Assembly: GCF_043641665.1 (NCBI RefSeq)
Contig: NC_092186.1
Location: forward strand, 20,330,501-20,394,500
Reading direction: 5' to 3'
Length of the DNA: 64,000 nucleotides
Origin: Enoplosus armatus
Lineage: Eukaryota > Chordata > Actinopteri > Centrarchiformes > Enoplosidae
In this document: positions 14,101 through 27,217 of the stretch, one piece after another
How the letters are laid out: the number at the start of each line of letters is the position of its first letter
How positions within the stretch are numbered: position 1 is the stretch's first letter
Notes under the pieces: model-generated
Told to the model about the DNA's origin: nothing
Seen by the model: the letters and a program-made list of their open reading frames with translations, nothing else
Database searches by the model: none
Position numbers and translations under genes: made by a program

Positions 14101-17100
14101 ATGTTGCAGTAAACCAGAATTATTCTGGTACATACACTCAAAACCGAGCAGTGAATATGTCTTCAGCCCTTCAATATACACCCGCAGGACAAACATACTA
14201 AGAACTGCAGCAAAGCTTACTATCCGTTATTGGCTTTAATCTAAAAGAAATCGTCAAATAATGCTGCTAGGTACGGCACAAAATGCAAACAATGAATTCC
14301 AGACGAGGACATGGACAGAATGTTATTTTCAGTCAATGATGGGAGACCTCGGAAATGGAGAAAAGGAGACACTGTTCCCACTGCTACCTACAGGAACGGT
14401 CAGCACAGATACGTCAGAGTCAGACACTGGCAGAATCAGGATGACAACACCAGATGGTTTTCATTTCAGACACTTGAAAGGACTAGACCAGTGTTTCTGC
14501 ATGTTTAAGCCAGGTTTTCCCTACCTTTGGGACATGTGTTGGCTTCTATTTATATCACTACAGTATGAAAATTAACTGAGAAAAATCTCTATCTGCTTAT
14601 ATTTTTCAGTGTTATTTTACTGCGTTGTAATGCAGTTGCAAGTGGAATGATTGTTTTAGCAAAAAAGTCAATATACTGTGACAAATATTGGTAGACGCTG
14701 GGCTGTACTGGTTGGTGATCAAACATGGGAAAACTATAAAGTCAGGCGATGTTAACAGAGCTCTATGAGGTGGCACTCTGGCTGAGAGTGTAACAGAACA
14801 GAACAGAGTGAGAAATTGAGGTACGAGTGGTGAGAGTTGTATCGGAAAAACAATTCACACACAACTGCACGGAAGGAAAAGGCCAATAAAACTGACTCCA
14901 CATCCCAATGCCAAAGAAAAAAAAAGGCAAAGTCACTTAACTATTGTAACTAGGCATGATGCTCATATATGCAGGTGAGGTGGCACAATGGAAGGAAGAT
15001 GGATGGATGTGTTGTGAGGTTTCTATCAATCAGAAAATCATCATTAAAACAATCAAACATTATCTTCTGACCGCTACATTTTAGATACTCTACCACACTG
15101 AACAGCCCATCTATTGTGTCTGGTGAAAGCCACGTCTCCAAAATATGGAGTTTTTAAGACGCAAGCAAAACAGGATTATATTTGATGTGACGACATTTCA
15201 AAATTATGAATTGGGTTTCAAATCTTTAGGTTGTAGCAAGTAATGTGATGAATCAAAGAAAAGTTGCAAGGTTCTCACCAGACAAAAACAATCTTTTACA
15301 AAGCAGGTTGGTAGTTCAAGTTCATGTCGTGATCCGCACGGAGCATGCAAGGTTAAGACCGAGGTAGTCAAAAATGGACCTTTGACCTCTCGCCCAGACA
15401 GTGGATGTACAGGGATCATACTTTGGACCTGAGTAAAGCCCTGAAGAACCAGGGAACAGAGACCACAAGCATCTGGAACTTGAAGAAGAGGGAAGGCAGC
15501 ACATTGACCCGGACCTGCCGCTGCAGACTCCTTAAGAGAGACAACACCAGCAGCATCTTCCACAGATGGACAAATGGATGGATGGTTATGGAAATCAATG
15601 CAGAGAGAGCAAAGTATTTAAGGATGAGGGCTTGCAACAACGACGCATGCTGGAGGCCAAATGAACTGAATTACTGATGCTAATGCGTGACAGAGAATTA
15701 TTAGAGCTGGGATGTGGCTTACCTCTTTGAGCCGCTCCATGTCTTTGAGGTAGAATCCAATGTAAAAAAGGCTGAGATAAGAATTTACAAACTGAAACTG
15801 CAGGAGAAAAAAATGCCAAGTGTCATTAAGAAGAAAGTTGTGGGAAAAGGAATGTTTTTAAAAATAAGCTTCTAAATCACATAGGTAGTTTAAATATTAC
15901 GTAATATGAAGCCACTCACAAGAACCATTTTGATGATGAGATTTTTCTCATAGGCACTCTGGAGTCTATAGTTTTCTGTGGGAGAATAACATAAATCATC
16001 TCTTATTGTACCGTCTGAAGCACTCATAAACATAATTATATCCGAATATAGAGATTACTAAAGATCCACCAAGAGCAATTTTATTGAGATTATCTTCTTT
16101 ATAAGATTATTTTGGATACATCTGGAAACTTGACTCTCACCCATGTCATTGAGCCAGCAGGCAATTTTTCTGTACACCTCGTCACATGCAGTCACAGTGA
16201 TAGCTAGCATGATTTTGGGGATGAAGCGAGCTAGTCGAGGCATTTCCTTGATCCCCATCACAAACTCCTGCAGAGACACAATCGTAGCTTTTTTACTCAT
16301 CACCTCCAAGAAGAAAACATCCAGGGCGTGTATAAGCAGGTGTGTTCACTCTTGGACCAACATTTTGAAGGAGAAGGTATTTTCTCTTGCTTTATTCAAG
16401 TTCTACCCATATAACTTAGACCTTTAACAGGCCTTCTGCATCATCACATCAACCAATAAAAGAAACTTGTCTAGCTAAAGCTAAACCAGGACAGATGCAG
16501 GTCAGGAGATTTTTACCACTGAGACTATTATTACGTTTACACAAGCAGGACACATAAAAACGGATGCTGACAGCAAACTGACCTGCAGCTCGAAGCAGAT
16601 GAGCATGACCAGGAAGACAAAGCAGAGACAGAGGATACAGATGGGCAGGCTGACCAGCCACCTGAACACACGCCTCCGCCACGGAGGATAGTAGAACTCC
16701 TCACATCCTGTTATGGGACTGCAGCGCTTGACTCCCTGCCGAGAGAGAGGGAAGAAGTATGAAAGGGCCTGAAAGAGAAGAGGAGAGGAAGATGAAAGGA
16801 GTCAGAGTTTTGGTTTCTCTCACCCGGAACTGAGGCCGTGGTTCCTCCAGGGACTCAGCAGGCGTGTCCAGTGTTCCCCACTTGTACGCCAGCTCAGCCC
16901 CCCTCCTCTTCCACCGCTCCAGAAACAGAGTGGCCCACACCACGTTGAACAGCGCAAACACCACACAGCAGATGTCACGGCTCGTCTGAAACATCACAAA
17001 ACACAACGCGCAGATGTTTAAGGCTATGATCGGACAATGGTCATTGTTTTGGTTGCTGATTTAAGGTGTTTAAGGCTATGATAGCTTTACTCCTCACCTG

Positions 17101-17907
17101 ATCTGACTCAGTGAGCATCCACAGCACAAATCCGATCACAGCAGGATATAACATAGAAGTGGTGTAAAATCCCAGCCAGGCAAAATACATGGCAATCTTC
17201 ACCCCAAAGTAGTCACAGATATCGTCTGTAAAGACCAGTTAAAAATTACAAATTAGAGTAAAGTATGTGATTCACACTATGTCAAAAGTACTTTCTTATT
17301 CTTGTGGTTGTACTAGAGTGTTATTTATATGTTAGTGTGTCTCTGCGCATGAGTATTTTGTTCTACTGACCTAAGGGCTGTTTCTCACAAACAGCCTGGA
17401 CCCAAGACTTCATCAGCTGACTGAGGATCCTCTGCTCATGGAGGGGAAATACTTGCTGGATCACACCCCGCGCACTCAGCTCCGGGACTGCAGAGAATAA
17501 TAAAGCAAGATGAAATTACTGTACATTTCATTTCTTAGAGAGAGAAACATAGAAGAGTAGATATATAAAGACAAAACAAAATATACTACAGTACTATAAA
17601 ATCCCTCACAATTGGCTTGTAATAATTTCAAACCCAAACCAACTGAGGGATTATTTCCACAGCCTGCCAAATAACTGCTTTCTGTTAAATTCAAATATCA
17701 CATCATCAGTGTCTAGCAACACTGTACTGATAAACTTACTGATTGGCTGGCCCTCCAGGAAGTTGATATTATGAAGCACTTCCCCATGTTTGGCACGTAG
17801 ATTGTCCAGCCAGTATTTAATGATGCTCTGCCTCTCCTGCAGCGAACAAGCGGAGGCGGGAGTAAATTCGGGTAATGCCTTGACAATATATTTACTGGCA
17901 ACTGGGT

Positions 17908-17959
<52 letters not shown>

Positions 17960-20900
17960 GTGTGTGCGCCGACACTGACCTGTGAAGTAAAGAAGCACAG
18001 CTCGCTCTCAATGTTCTCATAGATGTAGTCCTCCTCACAGGAGAAGCTTCTTGTTCCTCCGCCAAACTCAGGCTTCACTGATTTCCTCAGTCCCATCTCC
18101 TCAGCACCTCGCAACAAACTGCAGGACGACAAAGAGACACCTTGAACAAAAAGATCCAGCCTCTGAGAGTGTTACAGTTTTCATTGTGATGTTAGAGAGA
18201 GCAGTAGTGGTAGCAACAACACAGCAGCATCTGACTTATGGGTGATCTGATGATCTGAAAAACAACACTGGTTTTTCAGATCATCAGATCACCCATAAGT
18301 CAGATCGCCATGTTGCTGCTGTCAGTACAGAAGTTGGTATCTCTTCCTCTTCAACAATGGATTTTTCCCAATGCGACTGTTGAACACTGGTGCAAAATGG
18401 TCAACTTTTATTTTTGGCTCTGAGGGACTCGTACCTAAAACCTGACATTTGTTTTATGTTGACATTAATCAACAACATTTTAGATAATCGATTAATCTTT
18501 TAAGCCATTTAAAAAGCAAAAATGGCCAACATCCTCTAGTTCCAACTCCTCAAATGTGATGATTTGCTGCTTTTCTCTCTTTTATGACATTTTAATTGAA
18601 ATCTTTTTAGCCGAACACATTTCTACAAAACGTTTCAGCAGCATAGAAAACATTTTACTATAAATTACCACAGTGCATATGACAGGTTTTCCATAGGCTT
18701 AACAAAACCAACAGCAAACAACAGAATTAGATGGACTGTCTTTCATAGTGTTAAAGCCATCTGAACTCTCCTCTAATGCCTTAACCTCATCACTCTCTCT
18801 CATCATCTCATTTCCCATCAGCCCCTCTCTTCCTCCCTCCTCCTCCTTTCTACAGCCACTCTGTCTCCTTTCTCTCTTCCCTCCTCTTCACCCTTTTATC
18901 TCCCAGAGTCCTTTCCTTTGTCTCTCCCTCCCCCTCTCCTCCTTTATCCCATCATCCCTTTCTCCTGTCCTTCTGCCCTTCCCAGAGGCTGTGTGCTACA
19001 ATCGCAGTGATAATGCAGCACCACACCCTCTGTTCCCTCCTGGCGGACAGCTCACCTCTCTCTCTCTCACACGTACATGTATATAGTTTATACAGGAGCA
19101 CAGCCTTGGTGGGCCCGTGACATCCATCTATCATGCAGCTCCGGGCACTTGGAGGAGCAGTACAGTGAAGTACGTTCAGCACTATGATGGATTACAGCAG
19201 AAATGTGAGGTGTAAGCTTCTGTATCACCGCTGAATGCTGCTTAGTGCGCAGCACCATCACAATAAAGGTCCTTGCCTGGGAAAAAGAAAGGCTGTATCT
19301 ATTTAAGCCAACTGTTTAGTAATCTTAGCCAATAACTACAAGGCCTTTCAGAGGTGTGCGGCTCCTGCTGCTGCCAGGAATCTTAATGAGATCCCCCCCT
19401 TTCTTATTTAATCATAAACTTTATCGCCTTTTACACTCTCTCTCCCCAAATACAAGGATTCTCAATTTGGAGACACAGTCCAAGGGAATGTGTGGACAAA
19501 GCTAACATTCTAAAAGAGCAGAATACTGCTGAGTGAGAGCACTGCGCGTAAGGTTTATGCTAATTTAGCAAATATCCATCAGACGTAATGTAGAAACTCA
19601 GCAGAACAGGACGGCATACTGTAAATTGCCCCGTCAGAGCTGAGGAATGAGTAATGGATGGTATGTCAGCTAAGAAAAGAGGAGGAGGACATTTACTGTG
19701 TGTCACACTGCGTATGTTAATTTATAAAATTGTACCTTCTGCTATAGTTGATTTAAAAGCAATGCATGGAGCCTTTCGTAACACAAAATAACACACACAC
19801 AACAGCACTGAACCTGTGACCCCAGCTGTTTTGAAGCTGATCTCATATCCAGAGTTTCTACACTGGCCACTTCTCTCTTTCAAAACAAACACATAAGAGA
19901 CAGAGCAATTCCATTTAAGATGATGGGATAATATAAAGCAAGCCTAAATATGACAGCAAACACACCGGGAGCCCTCGCATAGCTAACAGAGGGGTAGAAA
20001 GGACAATTCTAGCCGGTTTAGTATGCAAAGGGATTGACTATTCAAGGTGAGTTCGAGAGGATGGAATACTTTCTGGGTTATCTTTTCTATCAAGTGAAAT
20101 GTAGGTCAACCTATCTAGCAGCAGGTATGTATGTGTGTGCGTGGAGAGAGAGGAGAGTGTGCTTCGTGTCACACAGCAATCATTTTCCTTGAGCATTTCA
20201 TCTAAAACCCACTGGCACACGTTCAGAAAGCACTCTCTCCATCCTCCTACCACATCACCCTTCCTCAGTCCTCCCCGTTTGTCTTTCTGCTTCGCTCCTT
20301 CTCTTTCTCTCTCGTTCTCTCTTTGCATCCGTCTCTATCTGTCTCTCTTTCTTCGTTCCTCTCGGCCATCTGTCTATTCCTGTTGCATTCATGGGTAAAA
20401 GGTTTGGTTGAGACTCTCAGGCCCGTTGCTGAATGCACAGTCAGCAGAGAGGACTCCACATTTGTCAAGAGGTGAAATGCAGTATGGAACAGCGAGTGCC
20501 ACCCTCATCTCCTGGATTGTATTTCTCAGTATTTATACACCAAAGTCAATGCTGAGATTGAAATGACCCTGGGCTCATCCCCAGTTCCCCTGGGTATTTT
20601 TTCAAGAAGAGACTGTATCTGGGGGCAGTGTAATCAGAGCAAATATAATCCATACAGTTTAGCCTGACTCTAACATTCTGCAAAACTTTAAATAACCTGC
20701 AGCACAGCTTCTTTAATGATTCACCGTGTATGAGTTGAACTGCTGTGCCTACTATAGCTGCAGCTAAATATAATACCATAATAAAGCAGGGTACTATTTT
20801 ACCCCAGCACAGAACAGCAGGGATATTTTAGTCTGTAACATCCCAACTCCAGTAGTAGCATTTAAAAATAACTAAACATCAAACTACTAGAGGAAGAAAT

Positions 20901-23341
20901 TATTCATTTTCTGTCTCTGCTGAGAAAAGTTACTGCTGCAGCTTCTTGCCTGTATTCTGTCCAGGGTGACAGGGTGATTAATTCACACAGCTACGGTTAA
21001 AAACAGCAGTAACAGCACTACTGTACCTGTAACAGGTCCTGACAGCAAAGCAAAAATCACATAGTGGGTTGTTTTCAGATTTTATGTTTAGCAAGGTTAG
21101 TATATTGTTCAACTAAAGATAGAAGTGTTGAGTCATCAAAAGAAAGTATTGAAATTGTTTAATCAATTTGAAGGAATAGTTTGACCTTTTGGGAAATAAC
21201 TTTATTTAATTTCTTGTCAAGAGTTAGATGAAAGGATTGATATACCACTCTCATATCTGTGCGCTAAATATGAAGGTACAGCCAGGAGAAGTTTAGCTTA
21301 GCTTAGCATAAAGCATATCATAAACTAGAAGCTAAACTGGAAGTTTTTGTATGGATTAAACAAACGAGATATAACATGTTATGTAGTGAGCCTTAGTTGC
21401 TGGTAGGCAGTTAGTTACATGCGGACAGAGCGAGGCTAGCCGTTTCCCTCTGTTTATAGTCTTTAAGCTAAGCTAAGCTAAGCGTCTACTGACTGTAGCT
21501 TCATGTTTCCCTTACGGACATGAGAGTGGTATCAATTTTCTCATCTAGCTCTCCGCAAGGCATACTGCCCAAACTGTTCCTTTATGAATATTAATGAATA
21601 TATTAAATTCAAATAAGATTAAACACTTGAGAACAACTAATACATAACTTGGCTACCTAATGGTTACATTCTACATCACCATATCTTCAGAAAACTCTCT
21701 CAATTACAGTCCTATATAAAAAAAAAATTTCTGTTCCATACTCTCACATTTGTATTGCAAGTACATCCCTTGGTTGTCAAATAGAGGTGAAACGATTTAT
21801 CGATTAATCGGTCGACAGGAAATTAACTGACACTAACACTTTTGATCTATTAATCACTGTTTTAAGTCATTTTGTTACTTGCTCTAGCTTCCCCAATGTA
21901 AGGATTTGTTGTTCACTGTTTTATGTCACTGTTAATTGAATATCTTTGGACTGTTGAATGGACAAAGCAGGACATCTGTTCTGGGACAATGATGAACATT
22001 TTCACTCTTTTATTAGTCAATTAATCGTGCTAGACAACATGTTAGACTAAATGCAAAACCCTTGCAAAAACGTGCTAACAATAGATGTAGAGAGTTCTTA
22101 CTTTTCATATGTAGCGGTGACGAAGAATGCGTAGACTCGTGTGTGCTTGTGATGTCGTATTTGGATGATGAGCTCTGGGATTCCCAGCCGGATGTGGTTC
22201 AGTAGCCATAGCAACGTGTGGTCATCTGTAGTGTCTGTGGCAGGAAATGAAAAATAAAAATACATTTTCAATCATACCCACGCATCACTGTACACGAGAG
22301 TTGCCGAGCACTCCCACAGTCTTGTACTATTTATTCCTGAGCAACAGCTGGAGTGTGTCGTACTGACACACACTTGAGAATGACTCTTCTTCTCTGCTTT
22401 CTTAGCTGGTTAAGGCTATGGCTAAGAAAGTTAAGTGAGGTAGTATCATCAGCATTATAATAATGTTCCTCATCTTTATAATCAACAGTATATAACTGAG
22501 TCCTACTGCATCACATAATAGTTTACATTGTCTGCTGCTCAGTGGCCGGTTGGGATCCCTGTGCTCTTTAAGAGATACACAATCATCTAAAATTAATTTA
22601 AATGGGAGAAATCAAAGGAATAAAAGAGTATTGCTTTCTTTCTTGCCTGGAAAATGGGAAGGTAAATTTACAGTTTTACAAAACCCAAATTAGGAATGTA
22701 TTTTATATTTTGTGAGGCTGCAGCATTAAAATAAAAAGGTGTTAAATTGCATAACACAAATGAGTGTGCTGTTTGAGGGTTAAAACTTGGTGTTATGGTT
22801 TAGTGGAGCTGACATGATTAGCCAATTAGACAGAACATTTTAAAAATGCCGAACATTTGCTGGTTCCAACTTCTCACATATGAGGATTTGCTGTTTCATG
22901 TCTCATATGATAGAAGACTGAATATCTTTAGGTTTTGAACTGTTGAATCTTCCAAGAGCCCATATTACTTTGGACTTTGTGTTTGGCCTTTTTTCAGCAT
23001 TTTTCAATAATTGGCAGATTAATAGATAATCAAAATAACTGTTGGTTGCACATTGGTTTAGGTGACGTTAGGCATGTTGTTGGGATGGTTAAGGTTAATA
23101 TTTGGGGTGCATTATGTCAAAGAGGGTGCTTACAAGTATAGAAATACAAACATGTGAGCCTGTGTGAGTGTCTGACCTGCAAATGTCATGAGGACATCAC
23201 AGTTCTCTGTGGGCACCGTTTTCATCCAAGACTTATGAGACATGATGTGTCTCCCAGCCTGCAGCAGCCGCTTTCCAAACAACTTATCTGAGAGGGAGAG
23301 AGACAGACAGAGACAGACAGACAGAGAGTGAGACAGAGAGG

Positions 23342-23383
<42 letters not shown>

Positions 23384-26300
23384 GAGAGAGAGTCACCTTT
23401 TCAAAGTGAAACAGTGTAAGGAGCAATGACATTTCTAACATTTTTGGCAAAACCCTTACCCCTGCTGCCCCACCCCACACACACACACACACACACACAA
23501 ACAGACAGACACAGACACACACACAGACACACACCGCCACGCACAAAGTCGTCCTTCTCAACGGGACAGATTTAAATGTCACGCCGCTTTGCCTCACAAC
23601 ATGAGATTGACAGAACTAATTCTGCCCTGCCAAGACCAGAGGCCACACATTGTCCACACTCTCTGAGTGTCTGTGTATGTATGTGACAATTCAATCAACT
23701 CAACACATGTGAGTGCAGCTATTTCTCAATGTTGTGGTATGTCCTGAGTCTCAGGGACAACCACATACAAGCCTTGAATAATAAAAATAAATAATAAAAT
23801 GAATATACACACAGTACAGTGAATTTAGCTCCTGTGTAGAATTACTTTGTCTCTATTCCTGAAGTCAACAGCACAACAAAAATAGCTCTACTGTAGCCAC
23901 ACAGTAATGTCACATAACAAACACAGTCACCCTTAATGCAGCAGTCAGTAGGAAAATAATGCACTGCATATATTTCTTCTAGGGTGGATTCTGTTACGTC
24001 ATGGAAAAATAGTTTTTGTGTCTGGGCCAAAATGAGCTTTATCTCCGCTCTGACACCTCATTCATCTGTCACTGATCCTGTAGAGTCTCAATACGTACTT
24101 CAGAAAGGCAGCAATGCCAATAGTTTAAACAGAACTAAGTGATTCTGTAACCAGTGTAACCTCTGACTGTGCTCAGCTGTCAGAGGACAGTTTGTGAAAA
24201 TCATTTACGGGTCCTGAATAATAATGACAGCAGCCTGGAGAGAATGCCCGTCCCACAACAACCCAGTGATCGCTGAGGCATGGAGCGTCAGAGGAGCGCC
24301 TGGAAAGTAGGACACTTTCCAGAGATCACACACACAGGCACGTTTAGTATCATTCATCCAAGAATCAACTATTTGTTTATTTTTATGTAATTGAAAGCAG
24401 TAGAAAACTTTAGATCTCTACAAGTGGAAGCAAACAAGACCAAAATTTGAAAGCTACATATCATCTTACCATGAAGTTCATGTACATCCTGTAACTGGTT
24501 CACATATTGCTTACATGCTTACAAAAGAGAATGCACACACATGCACACTCACAAAAGGTCAAGGCCATGGCAGGCTGTAAATTTAACAATGACATCACCG
24601 CTACTAGCATGATGCTGTAAATCACACAGTATCTGTGTGTGGTCTGTGGATCCAATAAACACCTGTGCTGCTGAGTGTGTCCCTGTACTTCCTGGAACAG
24701 AGTGGTGACAGAGAGGGACACATAGCTTTGTTTTCCATGTTTACAGAACTGTACGTGCATAAGCACCAATATGCAACATAAAGCTGCTGCACAAACAAAG
24801 TCACTGTGCAATTTTCAACTAATCAATATACATAACCAAAGGAGCAAACGTGAAAAAGTGTAACTGAAAGAGGTCACTAGTCGTGACGAACCAACATATC
24901 GCCTAACTCTACAGTAGCCTTCAGCCCTGCGGAGCCTTTTAGTCTGTTTTGGATCAATGTTTTGGTTTTCTGGCCCGTGATCTTCAATCTCATTTCCAGC
25001 TACAGCAGGCAGCTGTTTTCAGCTGGACACTACCTGCTCAGCACCAAACAGAAGACAGACAAAGTTAGCGACTAGCTGGTGAACATAGTTGAGCATTTAG
25101 AATCTGAAGAGTGAGATTTTTTCCCTCAGGACTTTGTGGAGTACAAAAAACAGAGCTACAGTAAAAGGAGAGTGGATGTTGGCAAGAAACAAATTAATTC
25201 TTAAGGGCTGTGTCTGCTGAATGTGTAAATAGGCAACTATTTGCCAACACATTCACCAAAACAACTATTATGTGATGATATGTCAATGCTGTGTTTACAA
25301 AAAGTCAATTAAAGCAGCTTTAAATCTTGCCTTAAAATCCATTTTTGGAGATTTTTCTAATTGTTTTTTGTTGCTCAGGTGTTGCGTTCCTCCAGACTTA
25401 ATAAAGACAATATTTTAGCATCTTCTTGTAGTCATTTTAATATATTGTATTATATATTATATTATATATTAATATTTGAACATTCCTCTATGTTCAAATA
25501 TTGCAGTTTTGATCTCCTCATCTTGTTGCTCTTTTTGTTCTCTAACCCTAACCCTCTCTGGAAAGCATCATGGTTCTCACCTACAAAGTTCTAAATAAAT
25601 AAAATAAAGCAAAAAAGAAATTAGAGCCATTGGAGACACAGACAGGATGACAACAAAATAAAAGTTTTACCCAGTAAATTTAAGGACTCGTCTACCTTTT
25701 CTTAAAATTCAACAACATACTTTGCTTAAGATGATATTTTCTGTCAAGATAAATCAAAACATGTTTGAGTTACAAACTTGTACCTGCAAACAGAACTTGA
25801 CTTAGAGGTAGCATTACTACTTAAAGGATCCCTCTTCAGTACTTACAGAGAGGTTGTGACAACTTAATCTGGTTCCACACTGCTCTTCCCCTCTGAAGAA
25901 CATTTTCAAACATCGCAACAGGCCGAACAGGAAACAGAGCGAGGTATTTCTGACTTTTTAATCTTGAGTGGTGCTCCTAGACACTGAAATCTGACTGGCC
26001 GCTCCACTGTGCTTTAGATGAGATGCTGCAGGCAGTGCTGCGACATGACAGCAATTCTAATGAGTCCTGTATTCATCACTGAGGGCAACACACACACACA
26101 CACTTCAGGAACAGGCAGCAGATTGGTTTCAACACTTCCACAATGCCTCAATTTATGAGCTCCAATACTGAGCACATGTCCTGATGGTTCGCATGCATTT
26201 GTGTGTTTGTTACTTGGTTGAACATGAACAGTGATTGATCCGTTGCCCATCAAGGCTTCACTGCACAGATTAGGCCAGTCTGACAGGCTTGTGTCTGCAT

Positions 26301-27179
26301 GTGTAAGAGTGTGTTTCTGCTCTACACAACACAAACCACTTCTCAGCCTCCCCGGGAAAGGTTGCTGTCACTTACAGTGAAGTAGTTTCCTCAAAGCAGC
26401 ATACCTGAGACCAGCAGTTTTTGGCGGGGGGTGCCGAAAAAAAGTTCACTGCGGCGAAAAGATTGAACAAGTTGGGGTTGTGTTTCTTTCTGAATAGGAG
26501 TACGATATTCATTCTCTTTTAGCTCTGTTTTTGGTCTCCACCAATTCCTGAGGTACTTGCTAACTTTGTCTATCTGCCGTTTGGTTCCGGGCAAGCAGTT
26601 TTACAGAGCTTTCATGCTGAAAACAGCTTCCTGCTGCCGCTGAATGATGCTGATGAGAGAGAGAGACTGAACCAAAACAGTGACGTTGTGGGCCCGAAAA
26701 CCAAAACAATGTGGAGCTGAGGGGAAGTGCAGTCAATACGAGCGACATCCATTGGCCACAGATATTTTGTAAATGCAGTGTAGGATGTATTTAATTGTGT
26801 TTAAATGGTTGGAGTTAAAGTTGAGTAGGAAGTTCAGAATGCTTAAAAATTGCACCCATATTTCTGAATATTGTAATTACAGCCCAGTTGGGTAATCTCT
26901 GTATATAATATACTGGCAATTACGATGAAAAGTGATCCCAAATGTCATTTATGTTGGCAGAAATTCTGATTTTGAAAGGCCCCTTTGGCCCTGTAAGAAA
27001 AACCAGGTCACTGTTGAGCAGGTTCGCCCAGGACTAGCAGTGACACAGATAAAGCCTGTATTACTCACGGCTGAGACGACTGTTCCAGGACTAACGCTTA
27101 TCAGACAGCAGCCAGGCAGGCGCAACAAGCAGGGTGTCTTTCTGTGATCTGAGTTGCTCTCTGAAGCATTTCTGTGGGG

Positions 27180-27217
<38 letters not shown>

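Noticed and set aside
17651..18132. Continuous ORFs reading ANO8 exons 4 and 5 through the CA repeat
   Set aside because: The open frames through the repeat are chance; clear GT and AG splice sites at 17979 and 17837 and the phase of neighbouring exons show an intron.
23130..23597. 155-codon ORF containing ANO8 exon 2
   Set aside because: Only residues from 23287 to 23177 are coding; the rest is translated microsatellite.
25543..25556. Telomere-like CTAACCCTAACCCT
   Set aside because: Only about two units; chance occurrence in an AT-rich intron.
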